Assembly: GCF_016881065.1 (NCBI RefSeq)
Contig: NZ_WXYN01000016.1
Coordinates: 215,012 to 279,011 of the forward strand
Length of the DNA: 64,000 nt
DNA from: Planococcus soli
GTDB taxonomy: Bacteria; Bacillota; Bacilli; Bacillales_A; Planococcaceae
Reading direction: 5' to 3'
The position numbers and the translations under genes were made by a program. The notes under the pieces were generated by a model. It saw nothing but the letters and a program-made list of their open reading frames with translations. It had not been told where the DNA came from and did no database searches. This document shows, in pieces, positions 53,807-63,722 of this stretch (position 1 is its first letter; the number at the start of each line of letters is the position of its first letter).

Positions 53807-54250
53807 ATGAGTGGACAAGGGATGGTTTTCGACTATGCCCCTTTTTTGGTCGAGGCCGGAAAAATAAAGGAATTTGCGAGAGCTTTGCAGCTGAGAAATC
53901 CGATTTATTTCGATGCAGAAGCAGCTAAATCAGCGGGATATCCTGGCATACCGGCGCCGCCAACATTTACAACAGTCATTGATTTCTGGAACGACCACAA
54001 TTTTTACCAGCTGTTCTCAAATTTTCTGAAACTGAATCCAAACAACGTTCTCCACGGAGAACAGGCATACGACTATCACAAAGTCATAATGGCCGGGGAT
54101 ATCATTTCTGCTCAAGTGACGGTAAAAGACCAGTTTCACAAAAAAGGAAAGAACTTCTTTCTATTGGAGACGGTCTACCGGAACCAACAGCATGAAACGA
54201 TGGCAGTGGGACGGGCCACTATCATTGAAATGACGGAGGTGATCGCATGA
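53807..54250 (+). CDS. MaoC-like dehydratase, N-terminal type (FAS1_DH region)
   Basis: 147 residues. YFDAEAAKSAGYPGIPAPPTF near 43-63 and LHGEQAYDYHKVIMAGD near 92-108 are the hotdog motifs of the FAS1 dehydratase/HadA-type half. It overlaps the next MaoC gene by four bases; the two likely form a heterodimeric (R)-3-hydroxyacyl-CoA dehydratase. Confidence 0.85.
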   Translation: MSGQGMVFDYAPFLVEAGKIKEFARALQLRNPIYFDAEAAKSAGYPGIPAPPTFTTVIDFWNDHNFYQLFSNFLKLNPNNVLHGEQAYDYHKVIMAGDIISAQVTVKDQFHKKGKNFFLLETVYRNQQHETMAVGRATIIEMTEVIA

Positions 54251-54615
54251 CTGAATTGCCGGCCATCATTAAAAACCCAATCGCTCCAATTGATTTGGTA
54301 AAGTACTCAGGTGCATCTGGTGATTTCAACGAGATTCATACGGTGCCAGCCATTGCTGAAGAAAAAGGGCTTAGTGATATTATCGCGCATGGCATGTTCG
54401 TTATGGGCTGGGCAGCAGCGGCTGTAGAAGAGTGGTTTCCGGACCGGCAGCTGCAATCTTTTGGAGTTCGTTTTCAAGCGGTCACCCATCCAGGAACAGT
54501 ACTTGTCATCAATGGATCAATGCTGACCGACAACGAAGGTGAAATCCAGATCAAAGATCAGCAGGGCCAACCGAAACTGATGGGGACATTTGTTTTGAAG
54601 AGTGGTTCTATCTAA
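54247..54615 (+). CDS. MaoC-like (R)-hydratase, HadB-type half
   Basis: 122 residues. YSGASGDFNEIHTVPAIAEE contains the catalytic D and H, followed by IIAHGMFVMGWAAAAVE. It pairs with the previous protein, giving hydration or dehydration of (R)-3-hydroxyacyl-CoA. It starts within the ATGA junction. Confidence 0.88.
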   Translation: MTELPAIIKNPIAPIDLVKYSGASGDFNEIHTVPAIAEEKGLSDIIAHGMFVMGWAAAAVEEWFPDRQLQSFGVRFQAVTHPGTVLVINGSMLTDNEGEIQIKDQQGQPKLMGTFVLKSGSI

Positions 54616-54663
54616 TTATTAAAGGCGGAATATTCGTTTAATTGAAAGGGCTGAAGAATTGTA

Positions 54664-55437
54664 ATGCAAAACTATTCGTATCCGACATTTGATCTGACCG
54701 GGAAAAAAGCGGTCGTTACTGGAGGAAGCAAAGGAATTGGCCTTGCGATTGCGGCCGGACTGGCCCATGCAGGTGCGGAAGTGCTGATTACCGGAAGAAA
54801 TGAATCTGCCTTGATAGAAGCTGCTGAAGAAATGAACAAGCAAGGATATCTGGTTTCATGGAAAGTTGCAGATGTGACCTCGAAAAAAGAAGTGGAAAAA
54901 CTATTCGAATACATTGATCAGGGGTTCCGACAAATAGATATTCTAATCAATAATGCAGGCATGAACATTCGGAAATCATTGATTGAAGTGGAAGAAGAGG
55001 ATTGGGACAAAGTAATCGGCACAAATTTAAAAGGGATTTTCCTGGTTGGCCAACAAGCGGCCAAGCGGATGATTAAACAAAAAAATGGCCGCATCCTCAA
55101 TATTTCATCGATTCTCGGCAAAATCGGCAATCCGCTGCAGACAAGCTACGCAGCCAGCAAAGGCGGAATTGATCAGCTGACAAAAGTATGGGCATCTGAA
55201 CTCGCAGAGCATGGCATTACCGTCAATGCTCTAGCTCCTGCTTACATAATCACACCAATGACAGAACCTTTTTTGCAGGACGAAGAGCGGCTGGAGAAAA
55301 TCATCAATCGGACCATGATGAAAAGGATGGGAAGAGCGGATGAAATGATTGGACCGGCTTTATTTTTCGCTTCTGATGCTTCTACTTATGTAACCGGTCA
55401 AATTCTTTATATCGATGGAGGATGGACAGCAAATTAA
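54664..55437 (+). CDS. SDR-family oxidoreductase
   Basis: 257 residues: TGGSKGIGLAIAAGL, NNAGMN, SSILG and YAASKGGIDQLTKVWASE with the Y-x3-K pair. Close to 3-oxoacyl reductase or gluconate-5-dehydrogenase-like SDRs. In this operon it may act on a 3- or 4-hydroxy/oxo acyl-CoA, as the LvaD-type SDR does in the levulinate pathway. The RBS is weak. Confidence 0.87.
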   Translation: MQNYSYPTFDLTGKKAVVTGGSKGIGLAIAAGLAHAGAEVLITGRNESALIEAAEEMNKQGYLVSWKVADVTSKKEVEKLFEYIDQGFRQIDILINNAGMNIRKSLIEVEEEDWDKVIGTNLKGIFLVGQQAAKRMIKQKNGRILNISSILGKIGNPLQTSYAASKGGIDQLTKVWASELAEHGITVNALAPAYIITPMTEPFLQDEERLEKIINRTMMKRMGRADEMIGPALFFASDASTYVTGQILYIDGGWTAN

Positions 55438-55465
55438 GAATCAATGACGAATAAGGAGGAGCCAA

Positions 55466-56989
55466 ATGGAATATACATCTGTTTTCCAGATGCTGGCGGC
55501 CCGATGCAAAGAATTTCCCGATAAGGAATTTTTGGTGGTCGAAGATAAGAGTGGCGCTATAGAAAGTTTGACTTACCGGCAATTCCAGGAACAGGTTGGA
55601 AAATTGGCGCAGGTATTAAGCGGAAGCGGTATTAGAAAAGGAGATAAGGTCTTGCTGCATTTACCCAACGGCAGTGCGTTCATGAAGTCCTGGTTCGCCA
55701 TTTTGTCCATCGGTGCAGTAATGGTTCCGACCAATATCCTGTCGCCTGAAGAGGAAATGAAATACTTGGTGAGCCATTCAGAAAGCAGGCTGATCATCAC
55801 CGAAAAAGATTACGAACCGAAATTTTCAAGCTTTGGCTTGCCTTTGCTTTTTTCGCGTCTCAGCGAAGGACAGCATGGAAAGTGGTTAGAGGCTGAAATA
55901 GATCAGGCAGTTCCATTAATGGACTTGCCGCATCTTAATCCGCAAGACGAGGCAGCAATTCTATACACCTCGGGTACGACCTCAAAACCGAAAGGCGTAG
56001 TGCTGACCCAGCAGAACTATCTGCATACTGGAAAGCAAATGGCAGAGACACTTGGTTACAGCTCGGAGGATCGTGTCCTGATTGTGCTGCCGATGTTCCA
56101 TGGCAACGGCCAATATTATATGGCCATGCCTGCGCTTTATGCAGGAGCCAGCATCGCCATTACCGAAAGCTTTAGTGCGACCAATTACGTCAAGCAGGCA
56201 AAACGCCTGAAAGCGACCGTTGGTTCACTTTTTTCAGCTCCCATCAAAATGATCCTGAAAAAAGAATATGATCGTGAAGATGAGGATAATCCGCTAAGGC
56301 TCATCATTTATGCGCAGGCACTGACGGAACAGCAGTATGATGAGTTTCGAGCCAGATACCGTGTCCAGCTTCGTCAGTTGTACGGTATGACTGAAACTGT
56401 AGCCATTCCCCTGATGAATCCGGTAGGAGATTTACAGGACCATACAAGTATCGGCAAAGAAGCCTGCGGATATTCGGTGTTATTGAGGGATGAACAAGGG
56501 CATGAGGTTGCTGTGGGTGAAAAAGGTGAAATTACGGTTTACGGAGAACCTGGCGTGACAATTATGAAAGAGTATTTCAAAAACCCGTCAGCTACAGCTG
56601 AGACGATACGGGACAACTGGCTTTATACAGGCGATATGGCGAAAGCAGAGCCGGCGAATGGTCTATTCTATTTTGTGGACCGCAAGAAAGATATGATGAA
56701 GCGTTCCGGGGAAAATATAGCGGCTGGAGAAGTCGAAGCTGTTATCAATGAACATGAGGCCATATTTGAAAGTGCTGTCATCTCTGTGCCAGATCCGGTA
56801 TACGAAGAATCCATTCATGCTTTTGTTATTTTAAAAGAAAATCGCAAATTGACACCGGAAGAGCTCTTAGAATGGTGCCGGGAGCGCTTAGCTACATTCA
56901 AGGTGCCGCAGGAAATTCATTTTACTGAAGACTTTCCACGCACATCAGTCGGAAAGATACAGAAACAGCAAATGAAAAAATGGATCTGA
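55466..56989 (+). CDS. Acyl-CoA synthetase (AMP-forming), second copy
   Basis: 507 residues: LYTSGTTSKPKGVVLTQ, YGMTETVAIPL, YTGDMAK and DRKKDMMKRSGENIAAGE, with lysine in RTSVGKIQKQQ. Sequence details are nearer to short-chain or crotonobetaine-type ligases than to the 41846 enzyme. AAGGAGGAG precedes the ATG. It is followed by an AtoE-type carrier, fitting activation of a short-chain acid. Confidence 0.9.
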   Translation: MEYTSVFQMLAARCKEFPDKEFLVVEDKSGAIESLTYRQFQEQVGKLAQVLSGSGIRKGDKVLLHLPNGSAFMKSWFAILSIGAVMVPTNILSPEEEMKYLVSHSESRLIITEKDYEPKFSSFGLPLLFSRLSEGQHGKWLEAEIDQAVPLMDLPHLNPQDEAAILYTSGTTSKPKGVVLTQQNYLHTGKQMAETLGYSSEDRVLIVLPMFHGNGQYYMAMPALYAGASIAITESFSATNYVKQAKRLKATVGSLFSAPIKMILKKEYDREDEDNPLRLIIYAQALTEQQYDEFRARYRVQLRQLYGMTETVAIPLMNPVGDLQDHTSIGKEACGYSVLLRDEQGHEVAVGEKGEITVYGEPGVTIMKEYFKNPSATAETIRDNWLYTGDMAKAEPANGLFYFVDRKKDMMKRSGENIAAGEVEAVINEHEAIFESAVISVPDPVYEESIHAFVILKENRKLTPEELLEWCRERLATFKVPQEIHFTEDFPRTSVGKIQKQQMKKWI

Positions 56990-57001
56990 GGGGGAGCCGC
57001 C

Positions 57002-58393
57002 ATGACTAAAGTGAAAAGTGCAGAAGAGCTGGAAAGAGAAAGAGTGTTGACTGCAAACAAAAATAATCCGCTGGCTAAAGTGGCAGGGATGTTTGCACGC
57101 ATTGCAGAACGATGGCTGCCTGATGCATTCGTATTTGCCATTATCCTGACGGCTATCGCGTTTATTGCGGGTGTCATTTTCACAGATTCAAGCCCCATCG
57201 ATATGATGACTTACTGGGGCGATGGGATGTGGGGGCTGTTGACATTCACAGCGCAAATCATAACCACCTTTGTTTTAAGTTATGCGTTGGCTTTAACAAA
57301 GACCGTTTCTGGAACCTTGGAAAAAATTGCGTCAATTCCAAAAACACCGAACTCAGCGATTTTAATGGTGACATTCACTGCGCTCGGCGCCTCCCTTATC
57401 AGTTGGGCTTTTGGACTGGTAGTGGCAGGGATTATGGCGAAACTTGTTGCCAGAAAAGTTCATGATGTCGATTACCGTGTCCTAGTGGCTGCCGGATATT
57501 CCGGATTTTTGATTTGGGAAGGAGGGCTTTCTTCATCGCCGGCTTTATTTGTAGCAACAGCTGGGCATATTTTTGAGAGCGATATAGGTATCGTACCGAT
57601 TTCAGAAACCTTGTTGTCCGGAGCAAATATTGCCATTGTTGTTATTCTATTCTTTACATTGCCTTTTGTTATGAGGTTAATCCATCCCAGTAATCCCAAA
57701 GATCGCTATATTGTCGATCAAGCTCGTCTGCAGGATGAAATTGTCGTGAAAGAAGATCGGGAAGAAACGAATTATCCAAATGATAAAATCGAAAAAACGC
57801 GGCTTATTCCACTTATTGGGGGATTTCTTGGGTTGAGTTATTTAATCAATCATTTCTTTACGAATGGATTTTCACTCGACTTAAATACAGTGAACCTTAT
57901 TTTCCTGACAGCTGCTCTTTTGATGTTTTCGAATGTTAGAGAACTTGCAGAAGGTCTCTTGAAATCGGTCAGCAGTGTTGGCCAATTCGTTTTGCAGTAT
58001 CCTTTCTATGCTGGGATTATGGGTATGCTGGGAGCATCAGGTTTAGCGGTTCTGATGTCGAACTTCTTTATTGATATTTCGACAGAGACGACTTTGCCGC
58101 TTTGGACTTTCCTGTCAGCGGGACTTTTGAATATCTTCATTCCTTCTGGAGGCGGACAGTGGGCAGTTCAGGCGCCTATTGTCATCCCCGCAGCTTTGGA
58201 GATGGGAGTAGCGCCGGCAAAAGTCGTCATGGCCGTTGCGTGGGGAGATAGCTGGACCAACATGATTCAGCCATTCTGGGCAATTCCATTGCTAGCCATA
58301 GCGGGCTTAAAAATTCGTGACATCATGGGATACACCATGATTGCATTAATTTATGGAGGCTTGGTTATCGGAGTTTGCATGCTGATCTTTTAG
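57002..58393 (+). CDS. Short-chain fatty acid transporter, AtoE-like
   Basis: 463 residues, 10-12 membrane helices; PDAFVFAIILTAIAFIAGV and FIPSGGGQWAVQAPIVIPA fit the AtoE/TIGR00366 family. The 34-residue charged N-terminus is cytoplasmic. GGGGGAG precedes the ATG. It probably imports short-chain acids for the synthetase in front of it. Confidence 0.85.
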   Translation: MTKVKSAEELERERVLTANKNNPLAKVAGMFARIAERWLPDAFVFAIILTAIAFIAGVIFTDSSPIDMMTYWGDGMWGLLTFTAQIITTFVLSYALALTKTVSGTLEKIASIPKTPNSAILMVTFTALGASLISWAFGLVVAGIMAKLVARKVHDVDYRVLVAAGYSGFLIWEGGLSSSPALFVATAGHIFESDIGIVPISETLLSGANIAIVVILFFTLPFVMRLIHPSNPKDRYIVDQARLQDEIVVKEDREETNYPNDKIEKTRLIPLIGGFLGLSYLINHFFTNGFSLDLNTVNLIFLTAALLMFSNVRELAEGLLKSVSSVGQFVLQYPFYAGIMGMLGASGLAVLMSNFFIDISTETTLPLWTFLSAGLLNIFIPSGGGQWAVQAPIVIPAALEMGVAPAKVVMAVAWGDSWTNMIQPFWAIPLLAIAGLKIRDIMGYTMIALIYGGLVIGVCMLIF

Positions 58394-58413
58394 AAGGATA
58401 AGGAGAGGATAAT

Positions 58414-59400
58414 ATGAAAGCAATTGTTGTCGAAAAGACCGGTACACCTGAAGTATTGAAACTGCAGGAAGTGGATAAGCCGAAACCTGGCCCAGGCCAG
58501 GTGCTGATCAGGGTGGAGGCCATCAGCGTTAATTTTGCGGATATTAAAGCCCGCCAAGGCCAGTATCATGGCGTGGCAGCAGATGCCGCATTTACGCCTG
58601 GCCTGGATTGTGCAGGAGTGGTTGTGGAAATTGGAGATCAAGTGAGCCGGTTCCAGCCGGGACAGCGTGTCATGGCATTTCCGGCAGGCGGTTCATACGC
58701 TGAATTTGTCGTGGCGCCTGAGAATTTAACTTATCCGGTACCTGATGAAATCAGCAGCGAAACGGCATCGGCATCATTGACTGTCGGAATTACTGCCTAC
58801 AACGTCATTCAAAGGATGGCGAGGCTGGAACAAGGTGAAACCATTTTGATTCATGCAGCTGCTGGAGGCATCGGTTCAACGGCCATCCAATTGGCTAAGC
58901 TTTTTGGGGCTTCTAAGATTATCGGTACTGTAGGCAGCGATGAAAAAATAGAGCGTGCTAAATCTTTTGGGGCTGATGAAGTGATTAATTATCGATCGAC
59001 AGATTTCGTGGAGAAAGTTAATGAATTGACTGCAGGAAAAGGAGTAGATGTCATTCTTGATACGATCGCAGGTGAGAATTTTGAAAGGAGCTTGAACTGT
59101 CTTGCGCCATTCGGCCGAATTGTCTCATTCGGGCATGCGAACGATGGATCGGTTCCAGGAATCGCAAAAACGAATCAGCTTCATTCAAGCTGCCGCTCAG
59201 TCATTGGATACAGTACCGGCACGTACCGGAAGAACCGCCCTGAATTCCTCAGGAAGGGCGCGGAAAAAATAACCGAGTACCTGCTGCACAAACATTTGGA
59301 AATCGTCATTTCCAAAAGCTTCGCATTGGCGGATGCTGCAGATGCGCATGCACATATCGAGAGCCGGACAAGCATCGGCAAAGTATTGCTGATTCCATAA
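58414..59400 (+). CDS. Quinone reductase-like MDR-family oxidoreductase, second copy
   Basis: 328 residues: GLDCAGVVVEIGDQVSRF, HAAAGGIGSTAIQLAKLFGASKIIGTVGS and GRIVSFGHAN. Same family as 44661-45656 but divergent. AAGGAGAGG before the ATG. Possibly an enoyl or oxo acid reductase of the operon. Confidence 0.85.
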   Translation: MKAIVVEKTGTPEVLKLQEVDKPKPGPGQVLIRVEAISVNFADIKARQGQYHGVAADAAFTPGLDCAGVVVEIGDQVSRFQPGQRVMAFPAGGSYAEFVVAPENLTYPVPDEISSETASASLTVGITAYNVIQRMARLEQGETILIHAAAGGIGSTAIQLAKLFGASKIIGTVGSDEKIERAKSFGADEVINYRSTDFVEKVNELTAGKGVDVILDTIAGENFERSLNCLAPFGRIVSFGHANDGSVPGIAKTNQLHSSCRSVIGYSTGTYRKNRPEFLRKGAEKITEYLLHKHLEIVISKSFALADAADAHAHIESRTSIGKVLLIP

Positions 59401-59457
59401 AGCGGGTTTTATAAAGCAGCAACTTTGAAATTGCAGAAAAGAAAGGGGATGTGGAAC

Positions 59458-60639
59458 ATGAGCAATGTCTACTTAATAGATGGAGCGAGAACAGCTTTTG
59501 GCGGATTTGGGGGAGCGTTTGCCAACACGGATGCTACTGAACTCGGAGCGGCGACTGCAGTGGAGGCTTTAAAGCGGTCGAACGTCAAAGCGAAAGATAT
59601 CAACCATGTTTTTTATGGCAATGTCATCCATTCCAGTTTGAATGCTGCCTATATCGCTCGCCATATCGGATTGAAAGCGGGAGTGCCGAAGGAAGTGCCA
59701 GCGTTGACCTTGAACCGTTTATGCGGATCAGGGGCACAGGCAGTCGTGGCGGCAGCGCAGCATATTTTATTGGGCGAGGCTGACTTAGTACTGGCGGGCG
59801 GGGCCGAGAATATGTCAATGTCTCCCTACTCCAGTTTTGACCAGCGCTTCAGCAAGTCGAAAATGGGGAATTTGCAGTTCGAAGATATGCTCACTGCTAC
59901 TTTGACGGATCAGTATACAGGCAGCGGCATGGGCATGACGGCAGAAAAACTGGCGGAGCAATATGATATTTCACGGGAAGATCAGGATGCGTTTGCAGTG
60001 GAATCAAATCAACGAGCGGCACGGGCAAGTGAATCAGGTGCATTTGCAGAACAGATTATCGGTGTCGAAGTAAAAACGCGAAAAGGTGTAGTAGTGATCG
60101 ATAAAGACGAACATATCAAGCCGGACGCCAACCAGGAATCCTTGTCCAAACTTCGTCCATCTTTCAAAAAAGACGGGACGGTTACGGCAGGCAATGCTTC
60201 GGGCATCAATGATGGCGCTGCATCTCTTATTGTGGCAAGCGAAAGAGCGGTGAAGGAGCATAGCCTGAAGCCGATGGCGCGGATTGTTTCCTGGGGAGTG
60301 GTTGGAGTCGATCCGACCATCATGGGAATTGGACCCGTTCCGGCCATCAAGCAGGCATTGGAGCGTGCCAAATTGACGCTTGATGATATCGATTTGTTCG
60401 AACTTAATGAAGCATTTGCGGCGCAATACTTGGCGGTGGAGAAGGAGCTTGGCCTGGACCGTGAAAAAGTGAATGTCAACGGCGGAGCGATTGCTCTTGG
60501 CCACCCGGTTGGTGCGAGTGGAGCGCGTGTCTTATTGTCGCTTGCTTATGAACTGAAGCGCCGCGGCGGCAAATATGGAGTGGCCAGCCTTTGCATCGGC
60601 GGAGGCCAGGGAATTGCGGTGGTGATTGAGCATGCTTAA
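59458..60639 (+). CDS. Acetyl-CoA acetyltransferase (thiolase)
   Basis: 393 residues, standard. The nucleophile is C89 (LNRLCGSGAQAV), with H349 (GGAIALGHPVGASG) and C379 (ASLCIGGGQG). GAAAGGGG precedes the ATG at 59458. It cleaves 3-oxoacyl-CoA to acetyl-CoA and ends the beta-oxidation set. Confidence 0.95.
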   Translation: MSNVYLIDGARTAFGGFGGAFANTDATELGAATAVEALKRSNVKAKDINHVFYGNVIHSSLNAAYIARHIGLKAGVPKEVPALTLNRLCGSGAQAVVAAAQHILLGEADLVLAGGAENMSMSPYSSFDQRFSKSKMGNLQFEDMLTATLTDQYTGSGMGMTAEKLAEQYDISREDQDAFAVESNQRAARASESGAFAEQIIGVEVKTRKGVVVIDKDEHIKPDANQESLSKLRPSFKKDGTVTAGNASGINDGAASLIVASERAVKEHSLKPMARIVSWGVVGVDPTIMGIGPVPAIKQALERAKLTLDDIDLFELNEAFAAQYLAVEKELGLDREKVNVNGGAIALGHPVGASGARVLLSLAYELKRRGGKYGVASLCIGGGQGIAVVIEHA

Positions 60640-61534
60640 ACTGCCGGTTATTGTGGCGCCGATGTTTTTGGTGTCAACACCCAAAATGGTCATTGAAGCA
60701 TCCAATGCAGGTGTCATCGGTTCTTTTCCTTTGCTGAATGCCAGGCCGATTGAAGCTTGTGGGGAATGGCTGAAGGAAGTGAAAGAATCGCTTAGAGAAA
60801 AGCCCTGGGCAGTCAATTTTATCTGCCACCGCGGTTCGAATAAGCGATATGAAGAAGATTTCGAGATGATCCGCCAGTACGAACCACCTATTGTCATTAC
60901 GTCTCTCGGATCTCCCGGTGATGTCATTGAAGTTGTCCATGCTTACGGCGGTCTGGTTTATTCAGATGTCGCGAATGTTCGGCATGCAAAAAAAGCGGCT
61001 TCGAGCGGAGTTGATGGGCTGATTCTGGTGTGTGCAGGAGCAGGGGGGCACGGCGGCACGATCAATCCTTTCGCTTTTATTGCAGCTGTGAAAAAGTTCT
61101 ACAGCGGAACAATCATTTTATCCGGCTCTTTATCTACGGGAGCCGATGTGGCTGCGGCTAAATTGATGGGTGCGGATTACGCTTATATGGGTACACGTTT
61201 TTTGGCAGCTGAAGAAAGCAGTGCACCGGAAGAGTATAAACAGATGGTTATTGACTCGACAGTGGAAGACGTTCTCTATACTGATTCTTTCAGCGGTGTG
61301 CCGGTCAACGTGTTGATTCCAAGCTTAGTCAAGCAGGGAATCGATCCGAAAACTTTGAAACCGAAAGATGAAATTGATCTATCGCATCTGGTCAACGCGA
61401 AAGCCTGGCGGGATATCTGGTCGGCAGGACATGGGGTCACTACCATCACCAAACGGGAAACGACCAAAGAGATTGTGGACCAATTGCTTGCTGAATATGA
61501 GGAAGGGGTTGCTGGACTTGTACGAAACGATTAA
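60632..61534 (+). CDS. Nitronate monooxygenase / 2-nitropropane dioxygenase-like flavoprotein
   Basis: 300 residues, TIM barrel: PVIVAPMFLVSTPKMV, VCAGAGGHGGTINPFAF and GADYAYMGTRFLAAEES. The start is ATG 60632, overlapping the thiolase end by eight bases. Such genes are common inside fatty acid catabolic operons, where the substrate is not established. Confidence 0.85.
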   Translation: MLKLPVIVAPMFLVSTPKMVIEASNAGVIGSFPLLNARPIEACGEWLKEVKESLREKPWAVNFICHRGSNKRYEEDFEMIRQYEPPIVITSLGSPGDVIEVVHAYGGLVYSDVANVRHAKKAASSGVDGLILVCAGAGGHGGTINPFAFIAAVKKFYSGTIILSGSLSTGADVAAAKLMGADYAYMGTRFLAAEESSAPEEYKQMVIDSTVEDVLYTDSFSGVPVNVLIPSLVKQGIDPKTLKPKDEIDLSHLVNAKAWRDIWSAGHGVTTITKRETTKEIVDQLLAEYEEGVAGLVRND

Positions 61535-62327
61535 AACCGAGCTGCAGGATGGAATTCTTACGCTGACGTTGAATCGTCCCGATAAAATGAATGCTTATAC
61601 GGAGAAAATGAACGAGGAGCTGCTGCATTTCTATAAGGAAGTCAATCACAATGATAATGTGCGCGTCATTGTGGTGACCGGCAGTGGCCGGGCATTTTGC
61701 GCAGGGATGGATTTGTCGGAAGGGGGCTCGACTTTTTCCTCTGAGCAATCCTCTGATGAATACCGGGATCTTGGCGGACAGGTCAGCCTTCAGGTATACG
61801 AAGTCAACAAACCGATCATTGCAGCCATCAATGGACCAGCTGTCGGAATCGGCATGACGATGACGTTGCCGATGGACGTCCGGATCGTCAAAAGGGACAC
61901 CAAAATTGGCTTTGTCTTCGGACGCCGCGGTATTGGTCCGGAAGCGTCCTCAGGCTGGTTCCTGCCAAGAGTGGTAGGAATCGGGAAAGCGCTTGAATGG
62001 ACCTTAACCGGGCGTTACATACCTACCGCGGAAGCGGTGGAAGCCGGACTGATGCAATATGAATCGGAAGATCCATTGGAGAAAGCTTACGAAATTGCCC
62101 GGGAAATTGCTGAAAACACCGCTGCCACTTCCAATAGCTTTACCCGCCAGCTGCTGTGGAAGATGCTGGGCCAGGAACATCCGTACGCTTCCCATTTGGT
62201 CGAATCAAAATTTTTGCATTGGGCCGGTCAGAATGCGGATGCTGATGAAGGCATTGGGTCATTTGTCGATAAGCGAAAAGCTGAATTTCCGCTAAAGGCC
62301 AGCCAACTGCCGGATTTTTTTGAATGA
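61518..62327 (+). CDS. Enoyl-CoA hydratase/isomerase, third copy
   Basis: 269 residues from TTG 61518: LNRPDKMNAYTEKMNEEL, FCAGMDLSEGGSTFS and NGPAVGIGMTMTLPMDVRI. Catalytic-glutamate positions are partly substituted (GIGMTM), as in longer-loop crotonase relatives. The start overlaps the previous gene by 17 bases; AGGAAGGGG lies nine bases ahead of this TTG. Longer in-frame starts would lie inside the previous gene. Confidence 0.82.
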   Translation: MYETIKTELQDGILTLTLNRPDKMNAYTEKMNEELLHFYKEVNHNDNVRVIVVTGSGRAFCAGMDLSEGGSTFSSEQSSDEYRDLGGQVSLQVYEVNKPIIAAINGPAVGIGMTMTLPMDVRIVKRDTKIGFVFGRRGIGPEASSGWFLPRVVGIGKALEWTLTGRYIPTAEAVEAGLMQYESEDPLEKAYEIAREIAENTAATSNSFTRQLLWKMLGQEHPYASHLVESKFLHWAGQNADADEGIGSFVDKRKAEFPLKASQLPDFFE

Positions 62328-62342
62328 CTCTATCCCGTAAAT

Positions 62343-62404
62343 AAAGAACTGGATTCTAGACAACCGACTTTTCAGTATCGGAAGTATAAAATCCAGTTCT
62401 TTTT
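62343..62404. terminator. Bidirectional terminator closing the acyl-CoA operon
   Basis: AAAGAACTGGATT pairs with AATCCAGTTCTTTT across a 34-base loop, between convergent genes. Confidence 0.75.
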
Positions 62405-63557
62405 ATTTTGCTTCTTTTGTACCAACTTCTAAACAAATTTCACTGATCAAGGCGCAGCGCTCACTAAAGTGGTCAAAGTGGATGTGTTCATGAATTGCGT
62501 GAGGGCCGTCGCCTGGTATCCCTAAACCATCGAGTGTGGGAATGCCAAGCGCTGAGGTGAAGTTTCCATCGCTGCCGCCTCCTGCTTTGGCCTCTTCTAC
62601 GCTAATCCCCACTCGTTCTCCCGCCGCTACTGCATGTTGGTAGAGCAAGGCATTCGCTTCAGTTTTTTCCAGTGGCGGCCGATTCAGCTCTCCGGTAATT
62701 CTGAGAACAGCGGCATTATTAAAAGGTTTTAAATTTTCAAGAGTATGAATAATTTTTTCGGCTTCTTCGTAAGAAGTGACACGAAAATCAATTTCCGCTT
62801 CCGCCACTGCAGAAATAACATTGCTGCTGGTGCCGCCTTTGATAACCCCAACATTCAAAGTAGTTCCCTTTTCATAATCTGTCAGCTTTTCGAGTTCAAT
62901 GATTTGCTGTGACAACTCGAGGATTGCGCTGACCCCATCCTCATGATGATTTCCCGCATGTGCGCTGATTCCTTGCACTTTGAGTGTATACCTGCCTACA
63001 CCTTTTCTTTCAGTTTTCAAAGCGTTGGAACCGAAGACAGGCGGCTCCATCACTAAAACAGCATCACAGGTCTCAGCTACTTGTTCAATGATGGCCCGTG
63101 AAGTTTTGCTGCCAATTTCTTCATCAGCGGTAAACAGATAAACAGGTGTAAAAGGCAATTCATCAAGTTCGGATTGAAGGGCGCGAACTGCCCAAATAGA
63201 AGACAGCAAACCTGCTTTCATATCGAAAACGCCAGGTCCATATATATCATTTCCTTTTTCTACTAAAGGAATTGCATCAACATCCCATACTGTATCAAAG
63301 TGGGATAAAAACAAAATCCGAGGTTTTTCATTGCCGCCTTCCAATTCCAACGAAAAGTGGTCCCCAGTTTCTTGCTGTTCAAAAGTTTTATAATTCCATT
63401 TGCCATTTAATCTATTGTGGAATATTTCCTTTAATAAATTCCCGCATTGATCAACTAATAATTTATTGTGGCTTGGTGATTGAGCTCGGATTAACCTTAA
63501 TAAATCTTCTTTTACTTCGGAATTTTGGGATGACAAGTAACTTTTATAAGTGTTCAT
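62403..63557 (-). CDS. M20 peptidase, carboxypeptidase G2-like
   Basis: 384 residues. LSHFDTVWD (metal H) near 88-96, GPGVFDMKAG (bridging D) near 109-118 and FTADEEIGS (catalytic E) near 142-150 match the glutamate carboxypeptidase/CPG2 group. GGAGGAG precedes the ATG. It would remove a C-terminal glutamate or similar residue, which would fit salvage of folate-like amides. Cytoplasmic, no signal. Confidence 0.85.
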   Translation of the reverse strand: MNTYKSYLSSQNSEVKEDLLRLIRAQSPSHNKLLVDQCGNLLKEIFHNRLNGKWNYKTFEQQETGDHFSLELEGGNEKPRILFLSHFDTVWDVDAIPLVEKGNDIYGPGVFDMKAGLLSSIWAVRALQSELDELPFTPVYLFTADEEIGSKTSRAIIEQVAETCDAVLVMEPPVFGSNALKTERKGVGRYTLKVQGISAHAGNHHEDGVSAILELSQQIIELEKLTDYEKGTTLNVGVIKGGTSSNVISAVAEAEIDFRVTSYEEAEKIIHTLENLKPFNNAAVLRITGELNRPPLEKTEANALLYQHAVAAGERVGISVEEAKAGGGSDGNFTSALGIPTLDGLGIPGDGPHAIHEHIHFDHFSERCALISEICLEVGTKEAK

Positions 63558-63646
63558 ATCATTCTCCTCCTATAATTTATGATATTTATACATAAACACA
63601 AATAAATAAAAAAATCAATTTATTTTGAAAAAACTGATAATTATAT

Positions 63647-63675
63647 TGACATCTGGTACTAAAAGAAGGTAAAGT
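63647..63675 (+). promoter_or_regulatory. Candidate promoter of the last M20 gene
   Basis: TTGACA (63647-63652), 17-base spacer, TAAAGT (63670-63675). Confidence 0.45.
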
Positions 63676-63722
63676 TAATAAAAATTAAGGAAATTGTCCA
63701 AAAATAAAAGGGGGGAGAGCTT

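Noticed and set aside
61368-61517. Long N-terminal extension of the last enoyl-CoA hydratase
   Set aside because: It lies wholly inside the nitronate monooxygenase-like gene in another frame; crotonase homology begins right after the TTG at 61518.
51036-63676. Repeat of ACTAAAAGAAGGTAAAG at 51036 and 63658
   Set aside because: The sequence is A-rich and RBS-like and the contexts differ, so chance similarity is likely.
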